A DNA stretch of 23,828 nt from an uncultured Spirochaetales bacterium (GCA_934247875.1 CAKQJZ010000028.1:1-23828), one strand, 5' to 3'. Numbered from the stretch's first letter, positions 1 through 6,479 are shown. Notes: generated from the letters alone by a model not told the origin. Numbers and translations are program-made.

Positions 1-2
1 AT

Positions 3-83
3 ACATTTTTAAACACAATCGAAAAAGATGGTGTTAATGCTTTTTGCAGGCAAGCCAAGAAGTTAAAAAATAAGGAGAAATAA
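3..83 (+). CDS. C-terminal end of an unknown gene, cut by window edge
   Basis: This frame is open from the window edge to a TAA at 81-83 and encodes about 26 residues ending in a Lys-rich tail (QAKKLKNKEK). The Shine-Dalgarno of the next gene (AAGGAG) lies inside its last codons and the next ATG is one base after the stop. That tight coupling is the same as in the genes downstream. Nothing in the visible residues identifies a family. The call rests on gene spacing and on the other two forward frames being closed. Confidence 0.5.
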   Translation, partial: TFLNTIEKDGVNAFCRQAKKLKNKEK

Positions 84-84
84 A

Positions 85-414
85 ATGAGCAATGAGAAAG
101 ATAAAAAAATGTTAAAAGTTTTTATAAGTCAGCCTATGGCAGGACTTTCAGAAGAAGAAATTAAGAAAAGAAGAAAAGACATAGAGAGAAGCTTAAGAGA
201 GATCTTAAAGCAGGAATTTAGTGTTATTCAGTCTGTATATGACGATGACTTTAGCAAGGAGAAAAACCCATCAGTAAAGTATCTTGCTAAGTCCATCAAT
301 GACCTTGCAGCCGCTGATATTGCATTTTTTGCTCATGGCTGGGAAAAAGCTAGAGGCTGCCGTATCGAACATGAAGTTGCCTTTCAATATTTTATTCGCG
401 TAATTCATGAATAA
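85..414 (+). CDS. DUF4406 domain protein (nucleoside deoxyribosyltransferase-like fold), phage type
   Basis: This 109-residue protein opens, after a short Lys-rich leader, with VFISQPMAGLSEEEIKKRR. That is the signature start of DUF4406, a family common in phage genomes and structurally related to nucleoside 2-deoxyribosyltransferases. Later segments (DIAFFAHGWEKARGCRIEHE) fit the conserved 'W..arGC..E...A' region, where the Glu is the expected nucleophile-like residue. Family biochemistry is poorly known, so a role in nucleotide salvage or modification is inference. The start is set by AAGGAG eight bases upstream. It is the first complete gene of a compact + strand operon. Confidence 0.8.
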   Translation: MSNEKDKKMLKVFISQPMAGLSEEEIKKRRKDIERSLREILKQEFSVIQSVYDDDFSKEKNPSVKYLAKSINDLAAADIAFFAHGWEKARGCRIEHEVAFQYFIRVIHE

Positions 415-450
415 CTGTAATAGATAGGAGAAATAAGGAGGAGGAATAAG

Positions 451-804
451 ATGACAGACAAAGAGAAGAAAGAGTTCCTATTGAAGGCTTTAGAAGAGAA
501 TGGCTGGTATATGTCATATGACAATAATGAACATGGCGAAAGGTATACAAACCTTAAGAATGGAATGGAGTTAGCTGTTGTTTACAGTAAGAGAGACAAA
601 TGCTTATATCTCTCTATTTACATAAATTACGAGCATCTATTCGCAATCGAATTTGAAATGTGTGAAGTCTTTTCAGACCATATAGAATTTACATATGCAG
701 GCTGTGCTGTAATGATTCGATTCTCTGACGCATACGTGCTTATGGAATACGAACCAGAGGTTGAAAGTGTTACCGATACTGTCACTGGTGTTCTTTCTGA
801 TTAG
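451..804 (+). CDS. Small unknown phage protein (117 aa)
   Basis: The ATG follows a strong purine-rich site (AGGAGGAGG, 436-444). The protein begins with a charged helix (MTDKEKKEFLLKALEENGW), followed by alternating hydrophobic/charged segments that suggest a small beta-rich domain. No signal peptide or membrane segment is visible. I do not recognise the family. Its C-terminal strands (around residues 78-92) loosely resemble the end of the 101-aa protein at 1244-1549, which may be a distant relative. Its last 38 bases overlap a 53-codon frame starting at GTG 767. Confidence 0.75.
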   Translation: MTDKEKKEFLLKALEENGWYMSYDNNEHGERYTNLKNGMELAVVYSKRDKCLYLSIYINYEHLFAIEFEMCEVFSDHIEFTYAGCAVMIRFSDAYVLMEYEPEVESVTDTVTGVLSD

Positions 805-928
805 CTTAATAGGTTTCACGATATTGCTTGTGCTCAATACAACGAGCACAGGCATTATTACAGTGATATCGCTGATGATATTAACCTTCTATCTGTACAT
901 AGAAGCACTACAGTTGGTGATGAGATGA
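767..928 (+). CDS. Tiny two-helix membrane protein (53 aa), short overlapping gene
   Basis: This gene fills what otherwise looks like a 120-bp gap. It starts at GTG 767, preceded by AGAGG with a 6-base spacer. It runs through the stop of the upstream gene and ends in a TGA that overlaps the next ATG as ATGA (925-928). The 53 residues are almost entirely hydrophobic: LVFFLISLIGFTILLVL forms one membrane helix and IITVISLMILTFYLYI a second, with a short polar turn (NTTSTG) between. Reading-frame length, a good ribosome site and perfect coupling to the next gene support it. No family is recognised; a role at the membrane during infection is inference. Confidence 0.65.
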   Translation: MLPILSLVFFLISLIGFTILLVLNTTSTGIITVISLMILTFYLYIEALQLVMR

Positions 929-1272
929 GAAATACTGATTTTTGTGACTTGCTTACATATGCAGTACTCACGGCCTGTACGATATACACTACCATCGATT
1001 TGATTATAGACGACAAGGCTATGGATTACCTTGTGTTCTCATGCTTGTTGGTGCTATCAATCATCTCGTGGCTGATACTATGGGACATATCCAACAGGAT
1101 AGCCAGATGGCAAGTCAAGAAAGATAGGAAAGCAGAGGTAGTACTTAAAATGAGTGACTTTACAGCAGAGAGCCAAGAGGCTTTGGAGAAGCTTCTGGAA
1201 GAGGAATTTGAGATTACAATCAAAATAGAGGAGACGAAAAGCAATGATGATGGATTGCATAAACAGAGCTAA
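925..1272 (+). CDS. Small membrane protein with cytoplasmic charged tail (115 aa)
   Basis: The start codon overlaps the stop of the preceding 53-aa gene (ATGA), indicating translational coupling. Two hydrophobic segments are visible, LLTYAVLTACTIYTTIDLII (residues about 9-28) and YLVFSCLLVLSIISWLILW (about 35-53). A basic stretch (RIARWQVKKDRK) follows, predicting a cytoplasmic C-terminus by the positive-inside rule. The last 50 residues are acidic and helical. No known family is recognised. The last 29 bases overlap the next gene. Confidence 0.75.
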   Translation: MRNTDFCDLLTYAVLTACTIYTTIDLIIDDKAMDYLVFSCLLVLSIISWLILWDISNRIARWQVKKDRKAEVVLKMSDFTAESQEALEKLLEEEFEITIKIEETKSNDDGLHKQS

Positions 1273-1549
1273 GGACATAGAAGAGCAGGAGAGCTTTGAG
1301 GCTCTTGAGAATGTGCTTGCTCTATACGTAAGGCTACTGGATAGTGGCTATACTTTCGAAATAGCTGATAGAGACAGGTATGAGTTTGTTGCTACCAAGG
1401 AACATGGCTCATTGTTCTTAACTGTCAGCGCAGAAGAAAACAGGATTTCCATTGTGACTTCAGCTGGAATAGAGGTAACTGGAAAGGCGTCAGACATAAC
1501 AGTCTATGATAACTGCTTTGAGCTTGATGGCAGGCAGTTTCATTTTTAG
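1244..1549 (+). CDS. Small unknown soluble phage protein (101 aa)
   Basis: Starts at the first of three consecutive Met codons, preceded by GAGGAG about 9 bases upstream and nested in the end of the preceding gene. An N-terminal helix (residues 1-30) is followed by regularly alternating hydrophobic residues ending in FELDGRQFHF, suggesting a small alpha+beta domain with no membrane segment. It may be distantly related to the 451-804 product, with a similar helix, GY/GW turn and terminal strands, but this is only an eye comparison. Function unknown. Confidence 0.75.
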   Translation: MMMDCINRAKDIEEQESFEALENVLALYVRLLDSGYTFEIADRDRYEFVATKEHGSLFLTVSAEENRISIVTSAGIEVTGKASDITVYDNCFELDGRQFHF

Positions 1550-1558
1550 GAGAGAGAT

Positions 1559-1735
1559 ATGATTTGGTTTAGGGTGATATTGGCTCTGTCGATTATTTGC
1601 AATCTTACGGAGAGTATGGTCTTGTTCTTCTGCGAGTCATTGAATAGGCACATTGAGTATGAGCAGATGACCATCATGCATTCAATCATCAATATTGCAT
1701 TGCTGGTAGTATACTTTGCTTCGAGAAATAGCTAA
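1559..1735 (+). CDS. Small membrane protein (58 aa), tandem paralog A
   Basis: A 58-codon gene preceded by AGGAG and ending in TAA 14 bases before the next start. It carries two hydrophobic segments, FRVILALSIICNL near the N-terminus and IINIALLVVYF near the C-terminus. The product is clearly related to the next gene: both share an LSxxxNxxE segment near residue 10-18 and an INIALxxxY segment near the end, and the DNA for the latter is nearly identical (CATCAAYATTGCATTG). A recent or maintained tandem duplication is the simplest reading. Function is unknown. Confidence 0.7.
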   Translation: MIWFRVILALSIICNLTESMVLFFCESLNRHIEYEQMTIMHSIINIALLVVYFASRNS

Positions 1736-1749
1736 TCGAGGAGGAGTAT

Positions 1750-1941
1750 ATGAAGTTTCTATATATAGTAATATCGCTGTCGCTACTGTGGAACGTTGCA
1801 GAGTATGCGCTTTTCTTCTTGGAGACAATCATATTCCACGACGAGCCTTGGTATAAGCATACAAAGCATGAGTACATAGCTATAGCACTAACATTCATCA
1901 ACATTGCATTGGCGATAATCTACCGCTTGGTTTTCGAGTGA
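1750..1941 (+). CDS. Small membrane protein (63 aa), tandem paralog B
   Basis: The start is supported by GAGGAG just upstream. Two hydrophobic stretches (FLYIVISLSLLWNVAEYALFF and IAIALTFINIALAIIY) flank a short polar, His-rich loop (HDEPWYKHTKHEY). It shares length, topology and conserved N, E, NIAL and Y positions with the gene immediately upstream, so the two are paralogs. No family is recognised. Pairs of small two-helix proteins in phages can be holin/antiholin or superinfection-exclusion proteins, but nothing in the sequence proves either. Confidence 0.75.
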   Translation: MKFLYIVISLSLLWNVAEYALFFLETIIFHDEPWYKHTKHEYIAIALTFINIALAIIYRLVFE

Positions 1942-1953
1942 GAGGAGGTATAT

Positions 1954-2157
1954 ATGGGAGACAACAAAGGGTGCTTCCGGATGATTATGCTGGGACTGAT
2001 TGTATTCGCATTGGTTCTGCTGGTCGAGATATTCGGATATGCGCATAAGACTTACGAAGTAATCACTGGTGGAGAGCAGTATTCAGAGCTTAAGGTGATT
2101 ACGGATTCCATCAAAGGAGATGTGGAGAAATGGACAAATCAATCATCATTGGAATAG
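1954..2157 (+). CDS. Single-TM small protein (67 aa)
   Basis: A GAGGAGG site 6-7 bases upstream sets the start. Residues about 9-27 (RMIMLGLIVFALVLLVEIF) form one strong membrane helix after a short basic N-terminus. The remaining 40 residues are polar and could form an amphipathic helix. The gene overlaps the start of the following resolvase gene by 28 bases, so its C-terminal codons contain that gene's ribosome site. It is the last of five consecutive small membrane protein genes; function unknown. Confidence 0.7.
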   Translation: MGDNKGCFRMIMLGLIVFALVLLVEIFGYAHKTYEVITGGEQYSELKVITDSIKGDVEKWTNQSSLE

Positions 2158-2645
2158 ACAACGGTTGCACTGGAACCATTGGCGTAATAGACAATCGAGG
2201 CGCAGTCGATTTCGTGCTTACTCCGTCGTTCAAAGGACAGGACTACACAAAGGCAAAAAAGACCGTATCACGCATCGATGTCCCTAAGCTGTATGATTTC
2301 ATCAAAAGCAAGACAGAAGGCCGTGAGAGCCTTTCTATCGCTTACGTAGAGCGTCCTATGATTAACCCTATGAGATTCTCAGCGTCGATAAATGCAGCTA
2401 GGGCGTATGAAGCTACGATAACAGTGCTAGAAACGCTATGCATACCATACCAGCCAATCGATTCAAAAGAGTGGCAGAGAGGGCTTCTCCCATCCTCAGG
2501 AAAGAAGGGAGTAGAGGCTTCAGTATTGAAGCAGGAATCAAAAGACATCGGAATCAGACTGTTCCCTCAGTTCAGAGACCTTATTTCAAAGCACAAGGAT
2601 GCTGATGGAATACTGATGGCTTACGCAAAGTCAAACATTCTGTAA
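2130..2645 (+). CDS. RuvC-like Holliday-junction resolvase, phage type
   Basis: This 171-residue protein begins with IIIGIDNGCTGTIGVID, the RNase-H-fold first strand with the catalytic Asp at residue 10. It continues with YVERPM (Glu74) and HKDADG (Asp157, Asp159), giving the D-E-D/D set of metal-binding acids expected for RuvC-type endonucleases. The length matches phage RuvC homologs. By family knowledge it cuts branched DNA during phage recombination or resolves branches before packaging, which fits its place just ahead of the terminase genes. AAAGGAGA nine bases upstream sets the start inside the preceding gene. Confidence 0.8.
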   Translation: MDKSIIIGIDNGCTGTIGVIDNRGAVDFVLTPSFKGQDYTKAKKTVSRIDVPKLYDFIKSKTEGRESLSIAYVERPMINPMRFSASINAARAYEATITVLETLCIPYQPIDSKEWQRGLLPSSGKKGVEASVLKQESKDIGIRLFPQFRDLISKHKDADGILMAYAKSNIL

Positions 2646-2647
2646 CA

Positions 2648-2685
2648 AAAAAAGGAAGGCTCACTACCTGCCGAGTTCACCTTCC
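2648..2685 (-). terminator. Hairpin with U-tract facing the minus strand
   Basis: GGAAGG (2654-2659) pairs with CCTTCC (2680-2685), and CTC (2660-2662) with GAG (2673-2675) around a four-base bulge. Seven A residues (2647-2653) precede it on the + strand, giving a U-tract on a minus-strand transcript. No minus-strand gene is seen immediately to its right, so it may stop antisense read-through or be a chance structure. It lies just after the resolvase stop. Confidence 0.35.
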
Positions 2686-2779
2686 AACGTCTGCAACGCA
2701 CCAAACTAACATAGGAGTCAAAAAAGCGAGTAACAAATCTCGATTTCGACATTGATATCTTAGCGCACTTTTGCGTATG

Positions 2780-2809
2780 TTGTCAATTTTTTCATACCGA
2801 TAGTAGAAT
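2780..2809 (+). promoter_or_regulatory. Sigma-70-type promoter for the packaging genes
   Basis: TTGTCA (2780-2785) and TAGAAT (2804-2809) are separated by 18 bases and lie 17 bases before the next start codon. It is in the only sizeable non-coding gap of the phage segment (2646-2825), between the resolvase and packaging genes, where a late or middle promoter would be expected. The same gap holds short inverted repeats, CGAG/CTCG around 2730-2745 and CGCA/TGCG at 2764-2775, the latter ending 4 bases before the -35 box and possibly an operator. Confidence 0.55.
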
Positions 2810-2825
2810 AGAAGCAAGAACGATT

Positions 2826-3395
2826 ATGAGAATACCAGATGAGACGCTTTATGAATATGGAGAGGGGTTTGAGGACAAGGCTGGATGGGTGTGCTGTCTA
2901 CAGTGCAAATATTGTCCTCTCACCAATCAATCAACTATTTATGAAGATGGTGGATTCTGGTGTTCTGCTTTCAAGCAGTGGAGAAGAGGAGACGATATAC
3001 TCGAATACCGATGTGAGCACTACAGACAGAAGCAATGCTCTAATTGTGGCAATACATCTTGCGACCTCAGAGTGAACAGGGACTTCGAGATGATGGACAA
3101 GATATCCTTCTGTGATAATTACGTACTAAGCCATGTGCGCTGGAAGCAGAAGAGATTCTATGGACGACGTGTTCTTACAGGATACATGCTCACCCAGAAG
3201 ACGCTTGAGCTTGAGGAAGAGTACGCCGATAGAAAGCTAAAGGAGATAGCGAATGAGTACACAGTTGCCGACGATAAGGCAAGTCGAGTCGAAGAAACTA
3301 GAAAACATATCGAAAAAACGTGGCGAAATGAGAAAGTGGGGTTTATACCGCTATCCAACTCCGACGAAGCGAATAAAGTCAGTTGGAATGCTTAA
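2826..3395 (+). CDS. Cysteine-rich putative zinc-binding phage protein (189 aa)
   Basis: The N-terminal half holds ten cysteines (residues 23, 24, 27, 30, 46, 63, 71, 74, 79, 96), including CCLQCKYC and CSNCGNTSC, which suggests one or two zinc-ribbon-like sites. The C-terminal 70 residues are charged and helical, probably coiled coil. It sits directly before the terminase genes, so a DNA-binding or packaging-control role is possible but unproven. No clear ribosome site precedes ATG 2826, which is unusual in this segment. Its last 143 bases are overlapped in another frame by the small terminase gene. Confidence 0.65.
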   Translation: MRIPDETLYEYGEGFEDKAGWVCCLQCKYCPLTNQSTIYEDGGFWCSAFKQWRRGDDILEYRCEHYRQKQCSNCGNTSCDLRVNRDFEMMDKISFCDNYVLSHVRWKQKRFYGRRVLTGYMLTQKTLELEEEYADRKLKEIANEYTVADDKASRVEETRKHIEKTWRNEKVGFIPLSNSDEANKVSWNA

Positions 3396-3852
3396 CAAGG
3401 CAATTGACGAGTTCTTCGAAGAGCATCCTCTTGATGTTGAAAGGGCAAGCCAGCTTCCAACGCCTACTGAGCTAGCAATGTATCTAGGATACCCATCACA
3501 GCAGGCTCTATACAACGAGGTGAACAATCCTGTTGAGCCTAGATACTCAGCAGTGCTTGCGCAGGCTCTAGATATGATTAGAGACGCTCTCTTAAAAAGG
3601 CAGATGGATGTTGCAGAGACTGGAAAGAGGTGGGAAGGCATAGACGCAGCTCTATCGAGAATGGAGAGGATAGAAGAGCGCACAATGCCAGTCAATGACA
3701 GCAAGTCATCAATTGCGATTCAGATAAACATGAACGCACAGCAGAAGACAAGACAGCTCATAGACGAGTCTGTATCTTCTCTCATCGCAGGACTTGCAGA
3801 CAGCAATCTAAAGAACGTTACTGATATTGCTTCAGAGGAGATTGACGAATGA
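3253..3852 (+). CDS. Terminase small subunit (P22 gp3-like)
   Basis: The core of this 199-residue protein (about 40-115) matches DNA-packaging small subunits: KSVGMLNKAIDEFFEEHP, then PTPTELAMYLGYPSQQALYN, a helix-turn-helix-like segment typical of the P22 gp3 family, then helices with MIRDALLKRQMD. It should recognise phage DNA and direct the large terminase. AAAGGAG seven bases upstream supports ATG 3253, though this overlaps the preceding gene by 143 bases. An alternative ATG at 3328 has a weaker site. The stop overlaps the large terminase start by four bases (ATGA). Confidence 0.75.
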   Translation: MSTQLPTIRQVESKKLENISKKRGEMRKWGLYRYPTPTKRIKSVGMLNKAIDEFFEEHPLDVERASQLPTPTELAMYLGYPSQQALYNEVNNPVEPRYSAVLAQALDMIRDALLKRQMDVAETGKRWEGIDAALSRMERIEERTMPVNDSKSSIAIQINMNAQQKTRQLIDESVSSLIAGLADSNLKNVTDIASEEIDE

Positions 3853-5558
3853 CGCTAGAAGAGACAATGGGATTCATATCCTTTGAGATTCTCAGAGGGT
3901 ATAGATATAGAGGGCTTCTTCCTTGGAACGGAATCTCAAGAGAGGAGTTCAAGAAGAAGTGCTGGAAGATAATCGATACAGCAGAGAAAGCCTGCATTGA
4001 CGCTGGTGGCACTACAGAAGACGTGTACGCAGTCCGCAAAGCTGCAATGAGGAAGATTGCTGAATCAAACCTGTTCTTCTTCTGCATAGTCATTCTTGAA
4101 GCAGAGTTCGCAGACAACGACTATGTATTCAGACTCTGCATGGATGTGCAGGAACACAAGTGGAACAGGCTTTGGGTAATTGCCCGAGAGCACTTCAAGA
4201 CAACTATCATAACCGAGATGTCAACGCTGTGGGAGCTGTGCCAGAACTCAGAGCTTACATATCTAATCAACTCGTACAACATCGAGTTCTCTGCAACCTG
4301 CGTAGACCATATCAGAACGTATTGCGAGAAGTGCAAGCTACTGCATGAGCTTTGGCCAGAGGTATTCTGGAAAGACCCTGCTAGAGGATACGAGGACAAC
4401 GAGGACGGAACTAGGACTCTATGGACTTGGACTAAGTCAAAGATAGAGCTTAGAAGAAAGAACCATCCAAAGGAAATGACAATTGAAGCTGGTGCTATCG
4501 AAGGTGCTGGTCAGACTGGTGGACACTTTGACAGAATCATCTACGACGACGCTGAGACGCCTAGAACAGTCGAGACAGCTGCTTCCATAGAGAAGGCTTA
4601 CAACAAGATATCTCTCGCTGTAAACACTGGTAAGACCGAGAACCTAGGTCTATGCTTCGTAGGCACGTTCTACGCCCGTGACGACCTATACGTCAAGATG
4701 ATAAGAAACGGAATGGTTGACGAGGCAATAATACAGCCATGCTGTGAGCAGGACGGAACTCCTATATGCTACTCGCAGGATGTGCTTGAGAAGAAAATCA
4801 GCAAGATGGGACCAGACGCAGCTTACACGCAGATGTTCTGCGACCCTTCCGTAAACTCCCAAGCCTCATTCGATGTGCATTGGATTAAGAAGTGGAAGGC
4901 CGACTACTGGGACGACCTCAACGTGTATATGTTCGTAGACCCTGCAGGCTCAAAGCAGAAGACCACAAACGACAACACTGTAATCATAGTCGTAGGTGTA
5001 GACAACAATGCAAACTTGATGGTGCTCTACATGGTTAGAGACAAGCTTACACAAGAGCAGAAGTTTCAGAATCTAGTGTCGCTCTATCAGCGATACAGAC
5101 CTCTTGAGACCTATTACGAAGAGGAATCCATGCAGGCTGATATCGCACTCATGAACAACTACATGGAGCAGTATCACTTCCGTTTCTCAATCTCTCCGTT
5201 CTCAATGAAGAAGTTCGGAAAGAAAGAGCACAGAATCTCAAAGCTTCAGTCTCCATTCAAGAGAGGAAAGATATACCTTCCAGAGCAGTGCTGGGGAGTC
5301 AACTATCTAGGAAAGGACGAGGACTACATCAACTCATTCATCACGCAGGAATACATGGGCTTCCCTGTAATCAGCCATGATGATGCACTTGATATCCTCG
5401 CTACTGCATACATCTATCTCGAGACAGGAAACATACAGTCACCGCTTGTCGGAATCGAATCGCCAGAGAGAGACGGATACTACTTTGAACCGCTGGTCAA
5501 TCAGCACTACAGACTGACTGATGGTGGCAGTTCAGATGCCTTCGAAGACTTGGCATGA
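3849..5558 (+). CDS. Phage terminase large subunit (ATPase-nuclease)
   Basis: This 569-residue protein has both terminase modules. The ATPase has a modified Walker A, WVIAREHFKTT (Lys117), and a Walker B, FDRIIYDDAE (Asp233, Asp234, Glu236). The RNase-H-like nuclease has FVDPAG (Asp364), YYEEES (Glu424-426) and HDDALD (Asp511, Asp512). It would cut and translocate phage DNA into procapsids. Length and motif order are normal, so it appears intact. It is coupled to the small subunit (ATGA). No portal or capsid gene follows; the next 318 bases are non-coding and then chromosomal-type genes begin. Confidence 0.88.
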   Translation: MTLEETMGFISFEILRGYRYRGLLPWNGISREEFKKKCWKIIDTAEKACIDAGGTTEDVYAVRKAAMRKIAESNLFFFCIVILEAEFADNDYVFRLCMDVQEHKWNRLWVIAREHFKTTIITEMSTLWELCQNSELTYLINSYNIEFSATCVDHIRTYCEKCKLLHELWPEVFWKDPARGYEDNEDGTRTLWTWTKSKIELRRKNHPKEMTIEAGAIEGAGQTGGHFDRIIYDDAETPRTVETAASIEKAYNKISLAVNTGKTENLGLCFVGTFYARDDLYVKMIRNGMVDEAIIQPCCEQDGTPICYSQDVLEKKISKMGPDAAYTQMFCDPSVNSQASFDVHWIKKWKADYWDDLNVYMFVDPAGSKQKTTNDNTVIIVVGVDNNANLMVLYMVRDKLTQEQKFQNLVSLYQRYRPLETYYEEESMQADIALMNNYMEQYHFRFSISPFSMKKFGKKEHRISKLQSPFKRGKIYLPEQCWGVNYLGKDEDYINSFITQEYMGFPVISHDDALDILATAYIYLETGNIQSPLVGIESPERDGYYFEPLVNQHYRLTDGGSSDAFEDLA

Positions 5559-5586
5559 TTTTGGCATGTTTGACACGGATTTGGCA
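5550..5586 (+). repeat. Four phased TTGRCA boxes at end of terminase gene
   Basis: TTGGCA occurs at 5550, 5561 and 5581 and TTGACA at 5570, giving steps of 11, 9 and 11 bases, close to one helical turn. Most are followed by a T/A-rich linker. The array starts inside the last terminase codons and extends past the stop. It could be a binding site, a degenerate short tandem duplication or chance. Confidence 0.45.
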
Positions 5587-5876
5587 CTAATCCACATAGA
5601 AGATTTTCTAAGAAATCACTATAAAAACATCAAAAAACAGGCAAAAATGTAAAAAAATGTAAAATTTTTATATTTCTAAAAACTTGTTCTGGGCATATTT
5701 TTTTTCAAAAAATCTTTTACAAAATCCCAAAAATAATAAATTCAGCTAATACCATATATGTGCTAAAAAATAGCGCAGAGTATTTCTGAGAAAGAATCCA
5801 TAACCTGCATTGTATCCAAAAGCTGAAGTGACTTCTCCATTGAATCTTACAGGCGAGAAAATCACGGAGGCGTTAC
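5559..5876. other. AT-rich non-coding junction between phage segment and chromosome
   Basis: No complete gene, tRNA or clear attachment repeat is visible in these 318 bases. Most of 5590-5760 is A/T runs, including a perfect 10-bp tandem duplication of AAAAATGTAA (5643-5662) and a T-run facing an A-run at 5698-5712 that could form an AT hairpin. The right part (5746-5859) carries a minus-strand barrel-like coding remnant. The last bases hold the ribosome site for the 5877 gene. Confidence 0.6.
5746..5859 (-). pseudogene. Possible C-terminal remnant of an outer-membrane barrel protein
   Basis: Read on the minus strand this stretch encodes SPVRFNGEVTSAFGYN followed by AGYGFFLRNTLRYFLAHIWY and a TAG. 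The alternating aromatic/polar residues with Gly turns and the aromatic end look like the last strands of a bacterial outer-membrane beta-barrel. The frame is closed by a TGA within about 30 bases upstream and no start or body of a gene exists, so at best it is a relic truncated near the phage junction. It could be a chance reading frame. Confidence 0.35.
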
Positions 5877-6479
5877 ATGAAGAAAATCACTGTCCTTTGC
5901 TTTGTCTTTATTGTGGCTATTATTTCACTTTTTGCTGCTAGCAATGATACAGCGTCTCTTATCATGACTTTCAAGCCTCAAGCCAAAGATGAGTCTTTCT
6001 TTGGCTTATCAGATAAGCCGGTTGAGTTTGTCTCAGGAGGAACTCCAGTTCTAGAAGCTAGCATTAACGAAGAGTTGCAATACAAAGTCACAAAGACTGT
6101 GTATTTTGGATGGCAATTTAGACAGTCTAATCCCAAAGAGACAGGTATAACTATTTCTTTCAAATCAGAAAATGGTCGTGTGCTCAAAAGCGGCATAGAC
6201 TATATGCATGAAATTCCTTATTCAATAACACTTGGAGCGATGATTAATGGAAAGAATTCAGACTCTACAGTATCTGAATGGAACCCTGATAATTTGACAG
6301 ACCCTACAACTGGTGCATCCTTTTGGTTGAATAACACAAAAGAAGCTGAGACAGGTAACTATCCATTTGAGTTCTGGGGTTGTATTCCTATCAAAATCAT
6401 GATCGATGAAGACATTCCAGGATGTATGAATACAACCTTTTCAGATACCATCACGATAACTGTGCATGATTATTCTTAA
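5877..6479 (+). CDS. Secreted/periplasmic beta-rich protein of unknown function
   Basis: GGAGG six bases upstream sets the start. The 200-residue product opens with a classical signal peptide: MKK, a hydrophobic core to about residue 20, and SLFAAS as a likely cleavage region. The rest is rich in Thr/Ser and alternating hydrophobics and ends in TTFSDTITITVHDYS, the kind of terminal strand seen in immunoglobulin-like or spore-coat-U/pilin-type sandwich domains. That resemblance is only at pattern level. It lies between the phage junction and a convergent nuclease gene; its stop is three bases from that gene's stop. Confidence 0.75.
   Translation: MKKITVLCFVFIVAIISLFAASNDTASLIMTFKPQAKDESFFGLSDKPVEFVSGGTPVLEASINEELQYKVTKTVYFGWQFRQSNPKETGITISFKSENGRVLKSGIDYMHEIPYSITLGAMINGKNSDSTVSEWNPDNLTDPTTGASFWLNNTKEAETGNYPFEFWGCIPIKIMIDEDIPGCMNTTFSDTITITVHDYS

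Noticed and set aside
2839..3075. A 78-codon + strand frame inside the cysteine-rich gene
   Set aside because: The enclosing frame is longer and has a plausible zinc-binding pattern; this one has no ribosome site or recognisable features.
5643..5662. Possible CRISPR or iteron from AAAAATGTAA repeated
   Set aside because: Only two 10-bp copies without spacers in a poly-A region; consistent with simple slippage.
5559..5876. tRNA or attachment-site duplication at the phage boundary
   Set aside because: No cloverleaf sequence was found, and without the other end of the element no direct repeat can be identified as an att core.
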